Shown here: piece by piece, positions 9,056 to 17,636 of the stretch
Layout: each line of letters opens with the position of its first letter
Numbering within the stretch: position 1 is the first letter of the stretch
Origin: Verrucomicrobiaceae bacterium
Lineage (GTDB): Bacteria > Verrucomicrobiota > Verrucomicrobiia > Verrucomicrobiales > Verrucomicrobiaceae
Direction of reading: 5' to 3'
Assembly (NCBI GenBank): GCA_019694165.1
Contig: JAIBCL010000019.1
Coordinates: 60,029 to 124,028 of the forward strand
Length of the DNA: 64,000 nucleotides
Notes under the pieces: generated by a model
What the model saw: the letters and a program-made list of their open reading frames with translations, nothing else
Told to the model about the DNA's origin: nothing
Database searches by the model: none
Position numbers and translations under genes: made by a program

Positions 9056-9463
9056 ATTTCAACTGAGGAGTTTGAGAACTCATTAGAACGAACCGCAGCG
9101 TGGATTTCGGCAAATGTGACCAAAATCTTTGCTGATGAGACGAGCCGATCAGAATCAATTCTTAGTCACTGAAAAAACTAATCTAGTAGCAAGCCTGCAT
9201 TTTCGATTGCTGGTGGCAAGTGCAAAAGTAGCCGGGTGCAGGGTGCTTTTCGAGGCGGCTTGCGAGAGTGGAATTCAGCGCAGCGGACAAGCCGGACTTG
9301 AAAAATCGGCCACGCTCGTTACATTGTAAAAGTGTTGCTTCTCTGGAGCACACACATCTGCATCACGAGTGGTGGTTTAGCACCCACCTGCCAACCGAGG
9401 TTTGTCGCCCACGGTGGATTGAAGAGATGCGGAGGCTAAACCCTCAAAAACTCAAGACCAACA
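9056..9463. other. Intergenic region between divergent genes, no gene seen
   Basis: About 408 bases separate the start of the RCC1 gene from the next rightward gene. It is AT-richer than the flanks and must hold divergent promoters, but I cannot name a clear -35/-10 pair or a strong palindrome. Confidence 0.5.
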
Positions 9464-10051
9464 ATGAAAGCATTCTCTCTGCTTGTGCAGCGTCACCTCG
9501 ATGAGCGTGGATGGAATCGCAAAGACCTTGCCGCATCACACGCTCCACGAAACCAATCAGCAGCCCTCCGAAAAATCACAGAACTGCTCAACGGCGGAAA
9601 GGTTCGTCGAGGACTCATGGATTCAATCTGTGTCACGCTCAACATTGACCCGGCAGAAAGAAAGGCGGCTCAAGAGGAAGACCGACTGGCATGGCTGAAC
9701 TCGATTGAAGAGTTTCAACGTCAGCAGTTCACGCCTCACGTCTGGATCGAGGTGATTCCCGGCTGGTTTCCATCGTTGGTGACAATTCTCGGCGCGGGCT
9801 TCTTCCGAAAGGTGCCAGCACCTGATGATTTGCTGGCTGCTCAGGGCGACGAACAAATCATCGCGATTGCGAGTGAATTCGTGGTGAGGCACTTCAATTC
9901 CACCGAGCGCAGAGTGAATCGAGATGAAGTGAACCACTACCTCTTTCGATGCTCATTCGATGTCGGCTATCGGTTCACACCACATGGTCAATTTGTCGAA
10001 AAGCTCACCACTCCCATCCTCGCGCCTATGACAGCAGCGCGGGTTCGTTGA
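9464..10051 (+). CDS. Hypothetical protein with helix-turn-helix-like N-terminus
   Basis: This 195-residue protein begins MKAFSLLVQRHLDERGWNRKDLAASH and continues with ALRKITELLNGGKVRRGLMDSICVTLNIDPAE. This has the layout of a diverged XRE-type helix-turn-helix over residues 3-65, in the style 'one turn, scaffold, recognition, count threshold'. The rest (70-195) is unrecognised and mixed alpha/beta, with PHVWIEVIPGWFPSLVTILGAGFF as its most hydrophobic part. It lies 78 bases upstream of the six-gene cargo operon on the same strand and could be its regulator or sensor; this is inference. Confidence 0.65.
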   Translation: MKAFSLLVQRHLDERGWNRKDLAASHAPRNQSAALRKITELLNGGKVRRGLMDSICVTLNIDPAERKAAQEEDRLAWLNSIEEFQRQQFTPHVWIEVIPGWFPSLVTILGAGFFRKVPAPDDLLAAQGDEQIIAIASEFVVRHFNSTERRVNRDEVNHYLFRCSFDVGYRFTPHGQFVEKLTTPILAPMTAARVR

Positions 10052-10129
10052 AGCCGTGGTTAATGACGGATTCACGTCACATGCCAAACGCAGTTTTAAT
10101 TCGATATACCACCTCAACCCAACCGACAC

Positions 10130-10552
10130 ATGATTCCAAGCATCGTATCTGAAGCAACCATCAACGGATTTGTCACAACGATTGAAACTGATGGAGATGT
10201 CAAACCACCGGCGCAGATAGCGTTGGCCCGCCTCCCGAATCCCTATGACTTGATCGTCTTGAGTGACGTGCAGCGTCTCGCCTATGATTGTTTCAAGCTC
10301 AACGTGCTCGCTATTGACTCACTCTATGGTGATGGAGCAAGCGCAAACCTCTGGCAACTGAGCTTCACTCCAAGACGAAACTTCGTGTCGCGGGAACAGG
10401 CGTACAAGTCGCTCAGTTTTTTTCTCTGCCAGTGCATCGAGAGCGACGTGTCAAAGACTCCCCTTTTCAAGGTTTTGAAGTCCATCAAGGCGGACATCGC
10501 GGATGCCATCGTTTGCGATCTTCCTGAGTATAAGAGGGCGATATGGGGATGA
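10130..10552 (+). CDS. Hypothetical protein, first gene of the six-gene cargo operon
   Basis: This 140-residue frame starts at ATG 10130. I do not recognise it. The sequence is mixed alpha/beta with no signal peptide or membrane segment and ends VCDLPEYKRAIWG. Its stop (10550-10552) overlaps ATG 10549 of the next frame as ATGA, which argues for translational coupling and that both are real. Confidence 0.6.
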   Translation: MIPSIVSEATINGFVTTIETDGDVKPPAQIALARLPNPYDLIVLSDVQRLAYDCFKLNVLAIDSLYGDGASANLWQLSFTPRRNFVSREQAYKSLSFFLCQCIESDVSKTPLFKVLKSIKADIADAIVCDLPEYKRAIWG

Positions 10553-10740
10553 ATGCATCGGTCTTCATCACTCGCTACGGGAGTCGGTACTGGGCCGTGT
10601 GGCTGAATGGCGAACTCTTGGCGGTCACTCTCTACCGCAAGGGGGCACGAGCAATTTTCGCTGCGATCACGACGCTGGCTGCGCCGAACACTAACAAAGA
10701 ATTATTCAAAGGAGGCCCCCATGACCAACTACATCATTAA
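10543..10740 (+). CDS. Small hypothetical protein (65 aa)
   Basis: A short frame with ATG at 10543 and an equally good ATG at 10549, both behind the purine run AAGAGGG at 10532-10538. The N-terminal 45 residues (FITRYGSRYWAVWLNGELLAVTLYRKGA) form a compact 'WAV-x-x-x-G-x-x-L-x-x-VT-x-Y-x-KGA' pattern that I associate with small proteins in Verrucomicrobiota, without a known function. The end overlaps the start of the next gene by 20 bases. Position in the operon and coupling to the preceding stop support expression. Confidence 0.6.
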   Translation: MGMNASVFITRYGSRYWAVWLNGELLAVTLYRKGARAIFAAITTLAAPNTNKELFKGGPHDQLHH

Positions 10741-11815
10741 AAAGCAGGCGATTCTTGACTGTGCGGAAGCTCGGAAACTTCAAGTCTTGGAACGCGAACG
10801 TGAACAATTGATGAAGCGCAATCTGCTCACCCGGAGCCGCAGTCTGCCACCCATGCTAAACACATCGGTAGCTGTCACACAGTTTCAGAATGGCTCCGCG
10901 CCGGTGACTAAAATCCTGCCCATCGCCTTGATGGCAAAATGGGCCAAGCTCACCCAGCAGGATGACATTGGCATCGGGTTCACGTCGCAAGGAGTGTTGC
11001 TTGAGTGTGGCGGACGCACATTCGCTCGCGTCCACTTCTTCGAGCCACAGAGAATCGGTGACAGGCACCCGTTTCAGTTTGCCGATGTAGGCGATACAAT
11101 TCGGTTGGTGGCTGGAAAAGACACCTTCGAGCTTGAGACACCACCAGATGCAAAACGCATCAAGCACCTTCGTCAGCAAGTTGGACAGGCGCGAAAGCGA
11201 GCGGCAATGGAAAAGAAGTTTGCCAAGGCCAGGGCTGCTTTGCTCATGGTTCACGCACAATGCCGTGCTGAATCTGGACAAGTTCGCAAGGCACGAAAAC
11301 TTCTTGGTGCGATCCCTCTGCCTGTCGCCCTTTCAATCGCCCAGAGAGTTCGTTCAACCCGTCGATTCATCCGAGCCACTCTGAAGGCACCGTTTGTGGT
11401 GCCTTCGTGGGTGAAGACTGCCGATCATATATCATCCATCCAGCAAGCACTAGACGGTCTTCACGAGGCTCAACAGGCGAGGGATTCGTATAAACCACGG
11501 AACCGCCGTCATAAGCAGATGGGGCGTGGTGTGAAGTGGCGGAAGCTTCAGGCGGCGGTGGAGCTTGAAGAAAGGAAGGTTCTGGGATCGCTGGAACAAG
11601 CATTGCGAGTGCATCTCGCATCTCAGGGATGGCACGCCAACGCCTGCCACGCCCTCATCTCGTGGACTCCCGGCTGGCGTTCACATCTCTGCAATTACTC
11701 CCGTGCTCGTGTGTCAGTTCGTCGGTGGAAAGACAACCGCAGGAAACTGAAAGAGCGATTCAACGATGCTTTTCATCACGCACAAGATGCACTTCAAAAA
11801 CTCAAACACGCCTGA
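10721..11815 (+). CDS. Hypothetical basic protein (364 aa)
   Basis: The start is set at ATG 10721 because an excellent ribosome binding site, AAAGGAGG at 10708-10715, precedes it by five bases; the frame is open further upstream but without such a site. The protein has no signal peptide. Residues 60-145 look like a small beta domain (IGIGFTSQGVLLECGGRTFARVHFFEP). From about 145 on it is strongly basic and helical, with long Arg/Lys/Gln/Ala-rich helices, which suggests nucleic-acid binding or a coiled coil. The family is not recognised. It is followed after 6 bases by the phosphatase gene. Confidence 0.7.
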   Translation: MTNYIIKKQAILDCAEARKLQVLEREREQLMKRNLLTRSRSLPPMLNTSVAVTQFQNGSAPVTKILPIALMAKWAKLTQQDDIGIGFTSQGVLLECGGRTFARVHFFEPQRIGDRHPFQFADVGDTIRLVAGKDTFELETPPDAKRIKHLRQQVGQARKRAAMEKKFAKARAALLMVHAQCRAESGQVRKARKLLGAIPLPVALSIAQRVRSTRRFIRATLKAPFVVPSWVKTADHISSIQQALDGLHEAQQARDSYKPRNRRHKQMGRGVKWRKLQAAVELEERKVLGSLEQALRVHLASQGWHANACHALISWTPGWRSHLCNYSRARVSVRRWKDNRRKLKERFNDAFHHAQDALQKLKHA

Positions 11816-11821
11816 AAAACC

Positions 11822-12502
11822 ATGCCTCGCCTCCTCGCCATCGGTGACGTTCACGGTCACTCAAAAGCTCTCGAACACCTGATTCGCTTCGCACGGATCG
11901 GCCCGGAAGACACATTGATCATGCTGGGCGATTATATCAACCGAGGACCAGACTCACGCGGTGTGATCGAGCGTCTGTTGAAGTTCACTGAAGAAAACAA
12001 TCTCATTCCGCTGCTCGGTAATCACGAGATCACGATGCTCCAAGCTCGTCAGTCGAAGAGCGATGTGGAGTTTTTCTTGGACTGCGGAGGACGAGAGACT
12101 TTGGCCTCGTATGGCACCACGTCGCTTGATGACATCCCCGAGGCGCATTGGAATTTTTTTAGTTCATGCAGCCGCTTCCACGAAGAGCAGAAAGTCTTCT
12201 TCGTTCATGCGAATGTCGATCCGTCGTTACCGCTGGAGCATCAGCCGGATCATGAACTTTTCTGGCGACACCTTGAGTTTGCACCGTGGCATGTGTCAGG
12301 AAAGGTCATGATTTGCGGGCACACTCCACAGCCGGGAGGATTGCCCGTTCATTTTGGGACAGCCATCTGCATCGACAGTGATGTCAATCGGACGGGATGG
12401 CTGACATGCCTTGAGCCGAAAACTGGACGCTACTGGCAGGCCCATGACTCAGGCCAAACCCGAATGGGTCTGCTTGAGCCTCCAGATGATTTCTTGGACT
12501 GA
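11822..12502 (+). CDS. PP1/PP2A-like metallophosphoesterase (serine/threonine phosphatase type)
   Basis: This 226-residue protein has the metal-binding motifs of the PPP phosphatase family: GDVHGH (residues 8-13), GDYINRGPDSRGV (about 40-52), GNHE (about 71-74), then VHAN and CGHTP. This matches single-domain bacterial and phage phosphatases such as the lambda PP type, which remove phosphate from Ser/Thr/His or act on Ap4A-like nucleotides. No kinase gene is in the operon. It sits between two unrecognised genes with gaps of 6 and 19 bases, so it is probably the enzymatic component of a multi-gene system. Confidence 0.9.
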   Translation: MPRLLAIGDVHGHSKALEHLIRFARIGPEDTLIMLGDYINRGPDSRGVIERLLKFTEENNLIPLLGNHEITMLQARQSKSDVEFFLDCGGRETLASYGTTSLDDIPEAHWNFFSSCSRFHEEQKVFFVHANVDPSLPLEHQPDHELFWRHLEFAPWHVSGKVMICGHTPQPGGLPVHFGTAICIDSDVNRTGWLTCLEPKTGRYWQAHDSGQTRMGLLEPPDDFLD

Positions 12503-12521
12503 ACCTTTGACGCCACTCCAC

Positions 12522-13166
12522 ATGGATTTTGAAATCGAAGAGCAGTGCCTCAAGGCGATGTTCTCACCATCAAGTTACTCCGATAGAGAACTCGACGAAC
12601 TTGAACAGGCCGAGCAATTGACGCCCGCTCAGACACGGGCACTAGCGCATCGAGGTCAGTCAATCAGGCTGGAGAATCTCAAGCACCTTGATGAAACTGT
12701 TTCGAGGCAGCTAATGAGGTGTCAGCATGAATTGAATCTGCCAGCCGTGACTGAGGTTTCGGAAGAGGTTGCCTTCAATCTTGGCCACTGTCCGGGCTTT
12801 TTGAAGCTTTCAGGTCTGCGCACGATCACCGTCGAAGTTGCGCAGTGGATCAGCCGGACACCACACTGGCTTGATTTGGGTGGCCTCACCGCCATCTCGA
12901 TTCCAGTGGCACGACAACTGGCTCAACATCAGGGCTGGCTCTCCTTGCGTGGTCTGACTCATCTTTCGCCGCTAATGGCCCAAACACTGGCCACACATGC
13001 AGGTCGAGGTTTATCCCTCGCAGGTGTTCGGAAACTCTCACAGAGGGCTGCTGAGGAGCTTTGCAAGCACAGAGGAAGAACGCTTCGACTGGCAGCGATG
13101 GGAAACTGTCCTCCCGAAGTTCGTGCCGTGTTGCACAAGCATCACGGTGAAGTGCTCTTCCGCTGA
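12522..13166 (+). CDS. Leucine-rich-repeat-like protein
   Basis: The likely start is ATG 12522 (MDFEIEEQC), 19 bases after the phosphatase stop; the frame is open further upstream inside that gene. In 214 residues it carries about six imperfect repeats of 23-25 residues with the form L-x-L-x-GL-x-x-(I/L)S-x-x-(V/A)A-x-x-(L/I)-x-x-H-x-x-(W/R), for example WLSLRGLTHLSPLMAQTL. Such repeats occur in Planctomycetota and Verrucomicrobiota proteins and probably stack as a solenoid for protein binding. There is no signal peptide, so it is likely cytoplasmic and could be the recognition part of the operon product. Confidence 0.75.
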   Translation: MDFEIEEQCLKAMFSPSSYSDRELDELEQAEQLTPAQTRALAHRGQSIRLENLKHLDETVSRQLMRCQHELNLPAVTEVSEEVAFNLGHCPGFLKLSGLRTITVEVAQWISRTPHWLDLGGLTAISIPVARQLAQHQGWLSLRGLTHLSPLMAQTLATHAGRGLSLAGVRKLSQRAAEELCKHRGRTLRLAAMGNCPPEVRAVLHKHHGEVLFR

Positions 13167-13191
13167 TCCGACTTTTAATATCACACCTCGA

Positions 13192-13860
13192 ATGAATCCA
13201 AACTCCGCGAAGCTGCAAGAAATCTGGGCTGACTTCATTGAAAACCTCTCCAAAAACAAGAACGAAGTCCATGGGCTTACTGAACGCAAACTTAGGGAGC
13301 GCGGTAAATTGTTGGAAAATGAAAGCACATTGGAGAGGCTCGTTTTTGAGGTCGAGCGACACAATGCCATAGCGGGTGCTCAGTACCGAAAAGGCTTGCC
13401 GATGACCGGCTTTGAAACGCGACTGGTTAAATATAGTTATGAACCTCAAGGCGGGGCCGTCTTCGAGATCGGCCATTACGTTATCGACAGGACGATCAAT
13501 CCATTGTCGGAGGTGATTGAATGGGGGCTTACATTTGATGTGAAGGTTTCGTTCGATGAAACCACAGGAAATTATTCGGTTCACGACTTCGACAATACCT
13601 TGAGATTCACAGCAAGCTCATTGGAGGAGGCAGAAGGACGGATACGAGAGGCAATCACAAACCTAAACTGGGGTGTGCAATTGAAAGACGAATTCAGCCC
13701 CGGCCCTAAACTTGACGCCATGCTTGAGAAGATCGTCACAAGGGGGTGTGAGACTGCTGTGATGAAACTTCGGGATGCATGGGGGATGATGTCGGCTTCT
13801 AGGCCGTGCGGAGTTGTTACTTCTCCGCCAACAGGGTTAACCAAAACTCCGCTGACCTGA
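13192..13860 (+). CDS. Hypothetical protein, last gene of the six-gene operon
   Basis: The likely start is ATG 13192 (MNPNSAKLQEIW), 25 bases after the preceding stop; the frame is open upstream but overlaps that gene. The 222-residue product has a helical, charged N-terminus (LTERKLRERGKLLENESTLERLVFEVERH) and then a beta-rich centre (VIEWGLTFDVKVSFDETTGNYSV). The family is unknown, and no signal peptide or membrane helix is seen. Confidence 0.65.
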   Translation: MNPNSAKLQEIWADFIENLSKNKNEVHGLTERKLRERGKLLENESTLERLVFEVERHNAIAGAQYRKGLPMTGFETRLVKYSYEPQGGAVFEIGHYVIDRTINPLSEVIEWGLTFDVKVSFDETTGNYSVHDFDNTLRFTASSLEEAEGRIREAITNLNWGVQLKDEFSPGPKLDAMLEKIVTRGCETAVMKLRDAWGMMSASRPCGVVTSPPTGLTKTPLT

Positions 13861-14394
13861 ACATTCGGGACATGACGAAAAGCGGTCATTTGTCAGGAGA
13901 TCAAATTAACGCATCCTCCGGTCTCACAAAGCAGCGAAGCCCAGAGAACGGAGTTTTCATGGCCGTTTCACGGCCACTTTGAGACACTCAGGAAAAGGTG
14001 ATTCCCCGTGCGCCGAAAAACGGCACATCGTCTTCGACGGTGGGGTAACAAAATGAAGTTGGGACGCTTGGGACGGCTTTTAGGAAAACCCAATGTCTAA
14101 AGAAATGAAGAATTGAAAAGAGAGACGAGTATTATCACCTCATCATCTTCATCTTGTGTGTGGTGGCAAGGAAGAGCCTCGAAAGTCGTCCCAAGCGTCC
14201 CATGTGTGACTGATGACGGAGTTCTGTTATGACGTGTGCCCGGCGTCCCGGAGAACTCCGTAAAACCTCCGTTGGGGTGTACCCCAACCGGCCCTCTACG
14301 GAGTTGTGCCGGAGGCAAAAACCTCAACGACAACTTTCGTAGCAGCAAGCTGCTATCAGTCCCGCCCGAACAACTGCGAGCCAGTGGGAACGTC
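13861..14394. other. Non-coding region with several inverted repeats
   Basis: About 530 bases without a convincing gene. It contains a hairpin TGGCCG-TTTCA-CGGCCA (13960-13976), a widely spaced 16-bp inverted repeat (14060-14075 with 14187-14202), a hairpin with 10-bp arms around ACGGAGTTCT/AGAACTCCGT starting near 14217, and TTGGGG-TGTA-CCCCAA near 14274. The density of inverted repeats is far above that of other gaps here and may mark a replication origin, a regulatory RNA or protein-binding sites. Confidence 0.55.
14060..14202. repeat. 16-bp inverted repeat made of doubled TGGGACG units
   Basis: TGGGACGCTTGGGACG at 14060-14075 recurs as its exact reverse complement at 14187-14202, 111 bases apart. 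Each arm is a direct repeat of TGGGACG with a 2-base spacer. This is the form of iterons or of a cooperative operator rather than of a terminator. Confidence 0.7.
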
Positions 14395-14619
14395 TCACTT
14401 CATCAAGGAGTCCCACGAGCAACCGATGGCCTTCTTCAGTTCCCGAGCAGTCGTGAGCAGGATATTGATGTGCCCAGCTTCAATCTTCTGGATTGTCCGC
14501 AGATGAAGATTCGTGAGGTCGGCAAGCTTCTCCTGTGTCATGCCGATGGCAGATCGCTCGCGTCGAACGGAGGAACCGAATTTCTTGATTGCCCTCTTCG
14601 TTTTGGGATGCCTTGCCAT
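14395..14619 (-). CDS. XRE-family helix-turn-helix transcriptional regulator
   Basis: This 74-residue protein is a single Cro/C1-type helix-turn-helix domain: FGSSVRRERSAIGMTQEKLADLTNLHLRTIQKIEAGHIN, with the conserved Gln of helix 2 and the IE-x-G end of the recognition helix. It is divergent from the 589-residue secreted protein gene. A 17-bp palindrome (14654-14670) and a strong rightward promoter (14679-14708) lie in the shared gap, so it probably represses itself and the divergent pair. Confidence 0.92.
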   Translation of the reverse strand: MARHPKTKRAIKKFGSSVRRERSAIGMTQEKLADLTNLHLRTIQKIEAGHINILLTTARELKKAIGCSWDSLMK

Positions 14620-14653
14620 CCCGCCATACGAAGCAACATTTTTGAAATGCGGA

Positions 14654-14670
14654 ACGCCCCAATGGGGCGT
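14654..14670. promoter_or_regulatory. Palindromic operator candidate in the XRE divergent region
   Basis: ACGCCCC-AAT-GGGGCGT is a perfect 7-bp inverted repeat, 35 bases upstream of the XRE gene start and 8 bases before the -35 box of the divergent promoter. Size and symmetry fit a dimeric XRE repressor. Confidence 0.55.
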
Positions 14671-14678
14671 AAAATGAA

Positions 14679-14708
14679 TTGACGCTAAAAACCCAATTGT
14701 GAGATAAT
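14679..14708 (+). promoter_or_regulatory. Sigma-70-like promoter for the 14787 gene
   Basis: TTGACG (14679-14684) and GATAAT (14703-14708) are spaced by 18 bases and match the consensus at 5 of 6 positions each. The -10 box ends 78 bases before ATG 14787. Confidence 0.6.
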
Positions 14709-14786
14709 GCGGCCCAAATCGCCCGGTGCAAAAAAGGCAACAACAGGGTTTCGTAAAACCGCCAAGTCTTTAACGTACTTCATCCG

Positions 14787-16556
14787 ATGAATGCTTCCCC
14801 GCTCACAAAACGCATCGTGGTCGTTCTTTTGAGCTTCGTCGCCTCACAGGGCTTCTGCTTGGCTGATGGTGTCATCATGACAAACCGCACCAACACTACA
14901 CCCGAGTATTGGACGGCGGTTCCCTACAAGTCTCTGGAGAAGTTCGCTTTGTCGATAGTTGTGCATTCTCCAACCGGAGAAAAGATCACGGTTCCGAATC
15001 CCGAATTCGGTGACCAGATCGAGTTTCCTGACCTCGCAAAAGACACTTTTGTTGCAGCAGATGACGTGGCCGCCCTGAAAGCCAAGCGAGAGAAACTCGC
15101 GGCTGCTGCCGCGCGATACAAAAAAGCATCGGGTTTAATAAACCCCGTGGTGGCCGCCATCGACACGGCTCTGGAGAACTTGGAATTGGGCAGGGTTTTG
15201 GTCGGCGGAACTTGGATGAATCGTAACGAGTACGATCAGAAAATGCGTGAAGCGACGAGTAAAGGTGGCGTTGTTTCATCTGTGCCGTTCAGGAGCGTAG
15301 TGCTCAAGAATGTGCGGGTTTCCTCAGTTCGGGGCGACCGTATCAGCGTGCTGCACGATGGCGGCATCGCAACGATCCTTCTGTCGGAAATCTCGGCGGA
15401 TGTTCTCTCGAAACTGAAGGCTACCGCACCTCAGCTTTTCATTGAAAAGGCACCCGATGCACAGTCGCAGCAGAGGCCGACGGTTCCGCCACCAGCGGAG
15501 AAATCTGCTACTGACAATAGTGAACCCCTGCGGAAAGCGAAGGCAGACCTTGCTCAAACCGAATCCAAAATTGGCATGGAGCGTGAGAAATGGACAGAGG
15601 CGACCAATACAATCAACAGACTCACCAATTACAAAAGAACCCCTGTGAAGGAAGGTTCCTCATCATACTACAAGTGCATGGAAGCCTCGAAGAAAATTGC
15701 CGAGGTAGAGCAAGGAGCCGAAAAACTAAAGGGCGAGAAGAGCAGACTGGAGGGCTTGATCAAAACCTTGGAGTCCACCCCTTCAACCGTGACTGAAGCA
15801 CGATCAGCGACAGCATCGGCACCGATACCGTCCTCCGAGATTATTGCAGAACTGCGTGTTCCTTCCGGCGGAATCAAAGGAGACGATGTTTACCGACAGG
15901 TACATATTTTGACCGTTGAACCGGACGGTTTGAAAATCTCTCACGAAGCTGGCACCAGCAAAATTGGATATGAAAAGCTGCCAGTCGAACTTCGCGCTCG
16001 ATACAAGTTTGATCCCGCCGCCGCCGCCGAATACCGGACTAAAATGGAAGCCCAGCAAAAGGAGATTTCCAAGCGGATCGCGGATGAGCGGGTGGCGGAG
16101 GTGATGAAACAGGCCCAAGTCGCGGAATCAAAGGAGATGAGTTCATCTGGCAAAAAGGGCAAAGCATCCAGTCCGGCTTTCGAGGAGGCTGCCACCCGAT
16201 TGCACGCAGTTAAAGCTGATTGGGTATCTCCCAGCTTTACTTTTGAGAAGGATCACTTCTACAAACTTGGGCCAAACATGGTGCAAGCAATCGGAAGAAA
16301 TATTGCAGCCACTTTTGACGCCGAAAACACAGCCTATGTCATTGGCCCGCCTGACGGTGAATCCTTCCCGCCCATACGGACCATGAGCGTGGCTGATTCG
16401 CCCATCGCCGTGAGTACGGAGGGGAAAGTTATAACATTTTCAGCAATTGGCCGCTACGTCAAAGAATTGTCAGTGAGAAGAACAACTGTCCCCATGTTTG
16501 CTTGTGTTTATTTGGAAATCGACGGCAAGGAGATTTACAACATCCTCCCAAAATAA
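14787..16556 (+). CDS. Exported hypothetical protein with coiled-coil segments
   Basis: This 589-residue protein has a Sec signal peptide (residues 1-27, VVVLLSFVASQGFCLADG). A region around 135-200 (GGTWMNRNEYDQ, FRSVVLKNVRVSSVRGDRISVLHDGGIATI) resembles verrucomicrobial SHD1-like or 'Tudor-like' beta modules in exported proteins. Long charged helices follow (about 245-320), then a second beta segment and a Lys/Glu/Ala-rich helix (about 405-460). The enzyme class is not recognised. It is followed after 13 bases by a GYF_2-domain membrane protein, the likely partner. Confidence 0.75.
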   Translation: MNASPLTKRIVVVLLSFVASQGFCLADGVIMTNRTNTTPEYWTAVPYKSLEKFALSIVVHSPTGEKITVPNPEFGDQIEFPDLAKDTFVAADDVAALKAKREKLAAAAARYKKASGLINPVVAAIDTALENLELGRVLVGGTWMNRNEYDQKMREATSKGGVVSSVPFRSVVLKNVRVSSVRGDRISVLHDGGIATILLSEISADVLSKLKATAPQLFIEKAPDAQSQQRPTVPPPAEKSATDNSEPLRKAKADLAQTESKIGMEREKWTEATNTINRLTNYKRTPVKEGSSSYYKCMEASKKIAEVEQGAEKLKGEKSRLEGLIKTLESTPSTVTEARSATASAPIPSSEIIAELRVPSGGIKGDDVYRQVHILTVEPDGLKISHEAGTSKIGYEKLPVELRARYKFDPAAAAEYRTKMEAQQKEISKRIADERVAEVMKQAQVAESKEMSSSGKKGKASSPAFEEAATRLHAVKADWVSPSFTFEKDHFYKLGPNMVQAIGRNIAATFDAENTAYVIGPPDGESFPPIRTMSVADSPIAVSTEGKVITFSAIGRYVKELSVRRTTVPMFACVYLEIDGKEIYNILPK

Positions 16557-16569
16557 CCCCTCCGCTCCG

Positions 16570-17535
16570 ATGGCCTTGTACATCCTCCAGAACGGCCAAC
16601 GAATAGGCCCCTACAGCGATGAAGAAATTGCAGCGCGTGTCGAAACTGGTGTCGTTGCTGTTACCGATTTGGTTTGGGAAGAAGGCATGGCTGAATGGCT
16701 ACCTCTTGAGCAGGTCAGGGGCATCAAGCATTCACTGGTCGATGAAGGTGGAGTCAAAACGCCTGCTCAGATTCCACCACCGATACCACCGACATCGACC
16801 GTTTCCGGGTTGAGCCGATCCCGAAGTCTCGCTCCTGACGTGACGTTGCCGAAAGGGCCGCCACCTCTTCCAACACAAGTATCCCGGTCAGGGAAGACTA
16901 CGCAGGGGTATCCAGTAAAGTTAACACCTGCTCGCGAGAATTCCTCGTTAAAGCCTCCAATGCGAACGGTTCGCAAAGTTCTACTTTTTGCTGGAAGCGG
17001 GTGCCTGCTTTTGTTGCTTGGCTTCGTTGGCATTATTGTGCTCGGCGCGTTCTTATCAGGTGGGAATGCACAAAAGCAGGAGCCCCTTGCCGATCCAAAA
17101 ACGCCTGAGAGTCCAACCCAAAACAAGAGCTTGGCTGACCTTGCTTTAGACGCGGTTGTCAAAGCGATCCCCGGAGCAGTCGCTGATTCGATGATGACAG
17201 ATGCCGAGAGATCGGCCCGCACGCAATCGTTGATTCTGGGTGTGTGGCAGGGCACAAATGACCCGGAAAAGTACGCCAACATGAAATTTGCGGAGCGTGA
17301 ACAAACTGAATTCCGCGCTGACGGCACGTTTCGCGGAGGTGATGGAGTATCCAACGGCAAATATAGTATCTCGGAGGATGGTCGCACGGTTGAACTTCAC
17401 TGGGGCGGGATTATCGGAGGGCTGGGTAAACTGCTCGGCGACAAGGAGCCCGACCGTTGGACGATCATAAGCATCTCCAAGGAGGAGATGGTGACGAATC
17501 AGCCTCTCACATGGTGGTACCGGCGCGTTCGATGA
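16570..17535 (+). CDS. GYF_2 (DUF4339) domain membrane protein
   Basis: The start is set at ATG 16570 (MALYILQNGQRIGPYSDEE), the normal beginning of a GYF_2 domain (residues 2-50, with EGMAEWLPLEQV). A Pro-rich stretch (about 65-105) leads to one membrane helix (about 138-166, VLLFAGSGCLLLLLGFVGIIVLGAFL). The outer part (about 220-320) looks like a lipocalin-like module: ILGVWQGTNDPEKY, TEFRADGTFRGG, WTIISISKEEMV. GYF_2 domains probably bind Pro-rich peptides. It is co-transcribed with the exported gene before it. Confidence 0.82.
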   Translation: MALYILQNGQRIGPYSDEEIAARVETGVVAVTDLVWEEGMAEWLPLEQVRGIKHSLVDEGGVKTPAQIPPPIPPTSTVSGLSRSRSLAPDVTLPKGPPPLPTQVSRSGKTTQGYPVKLTPARENSSLKPPMRTVRKVLLFAGSGCLLLLLGFVGIIVLGAFLSGGNAQKQEPLADPKTPESPTQNKSLADLALDAVVKAIPGAVADSMMTDAERSARTQSLILGVWQGTNDPEKYANMKFAEREQTEFRADGTFRGGDGVSNGKYSISEDGRTVELHWGGIIGGLGKLLGDKEPDRWTIISISKEEMVTNQPLTWWYRRVR

Positions 17536-17636
17536 ACCTTGAAGGGAAATCGTTCCCGAGCCTTGCAAAAACGATCCTTATAACAACACCCGGACCCGCA
17601 ACATGCCCCTCTGGTATAACGAATCGCATAAACCTA

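Noticed and set aside
14097..14348. 83-codon minus-strand frame in the non-coding region of the element
   Set aside because: It runs through the inverted repeats, has no ribosome binding site and no protein-like pattern.
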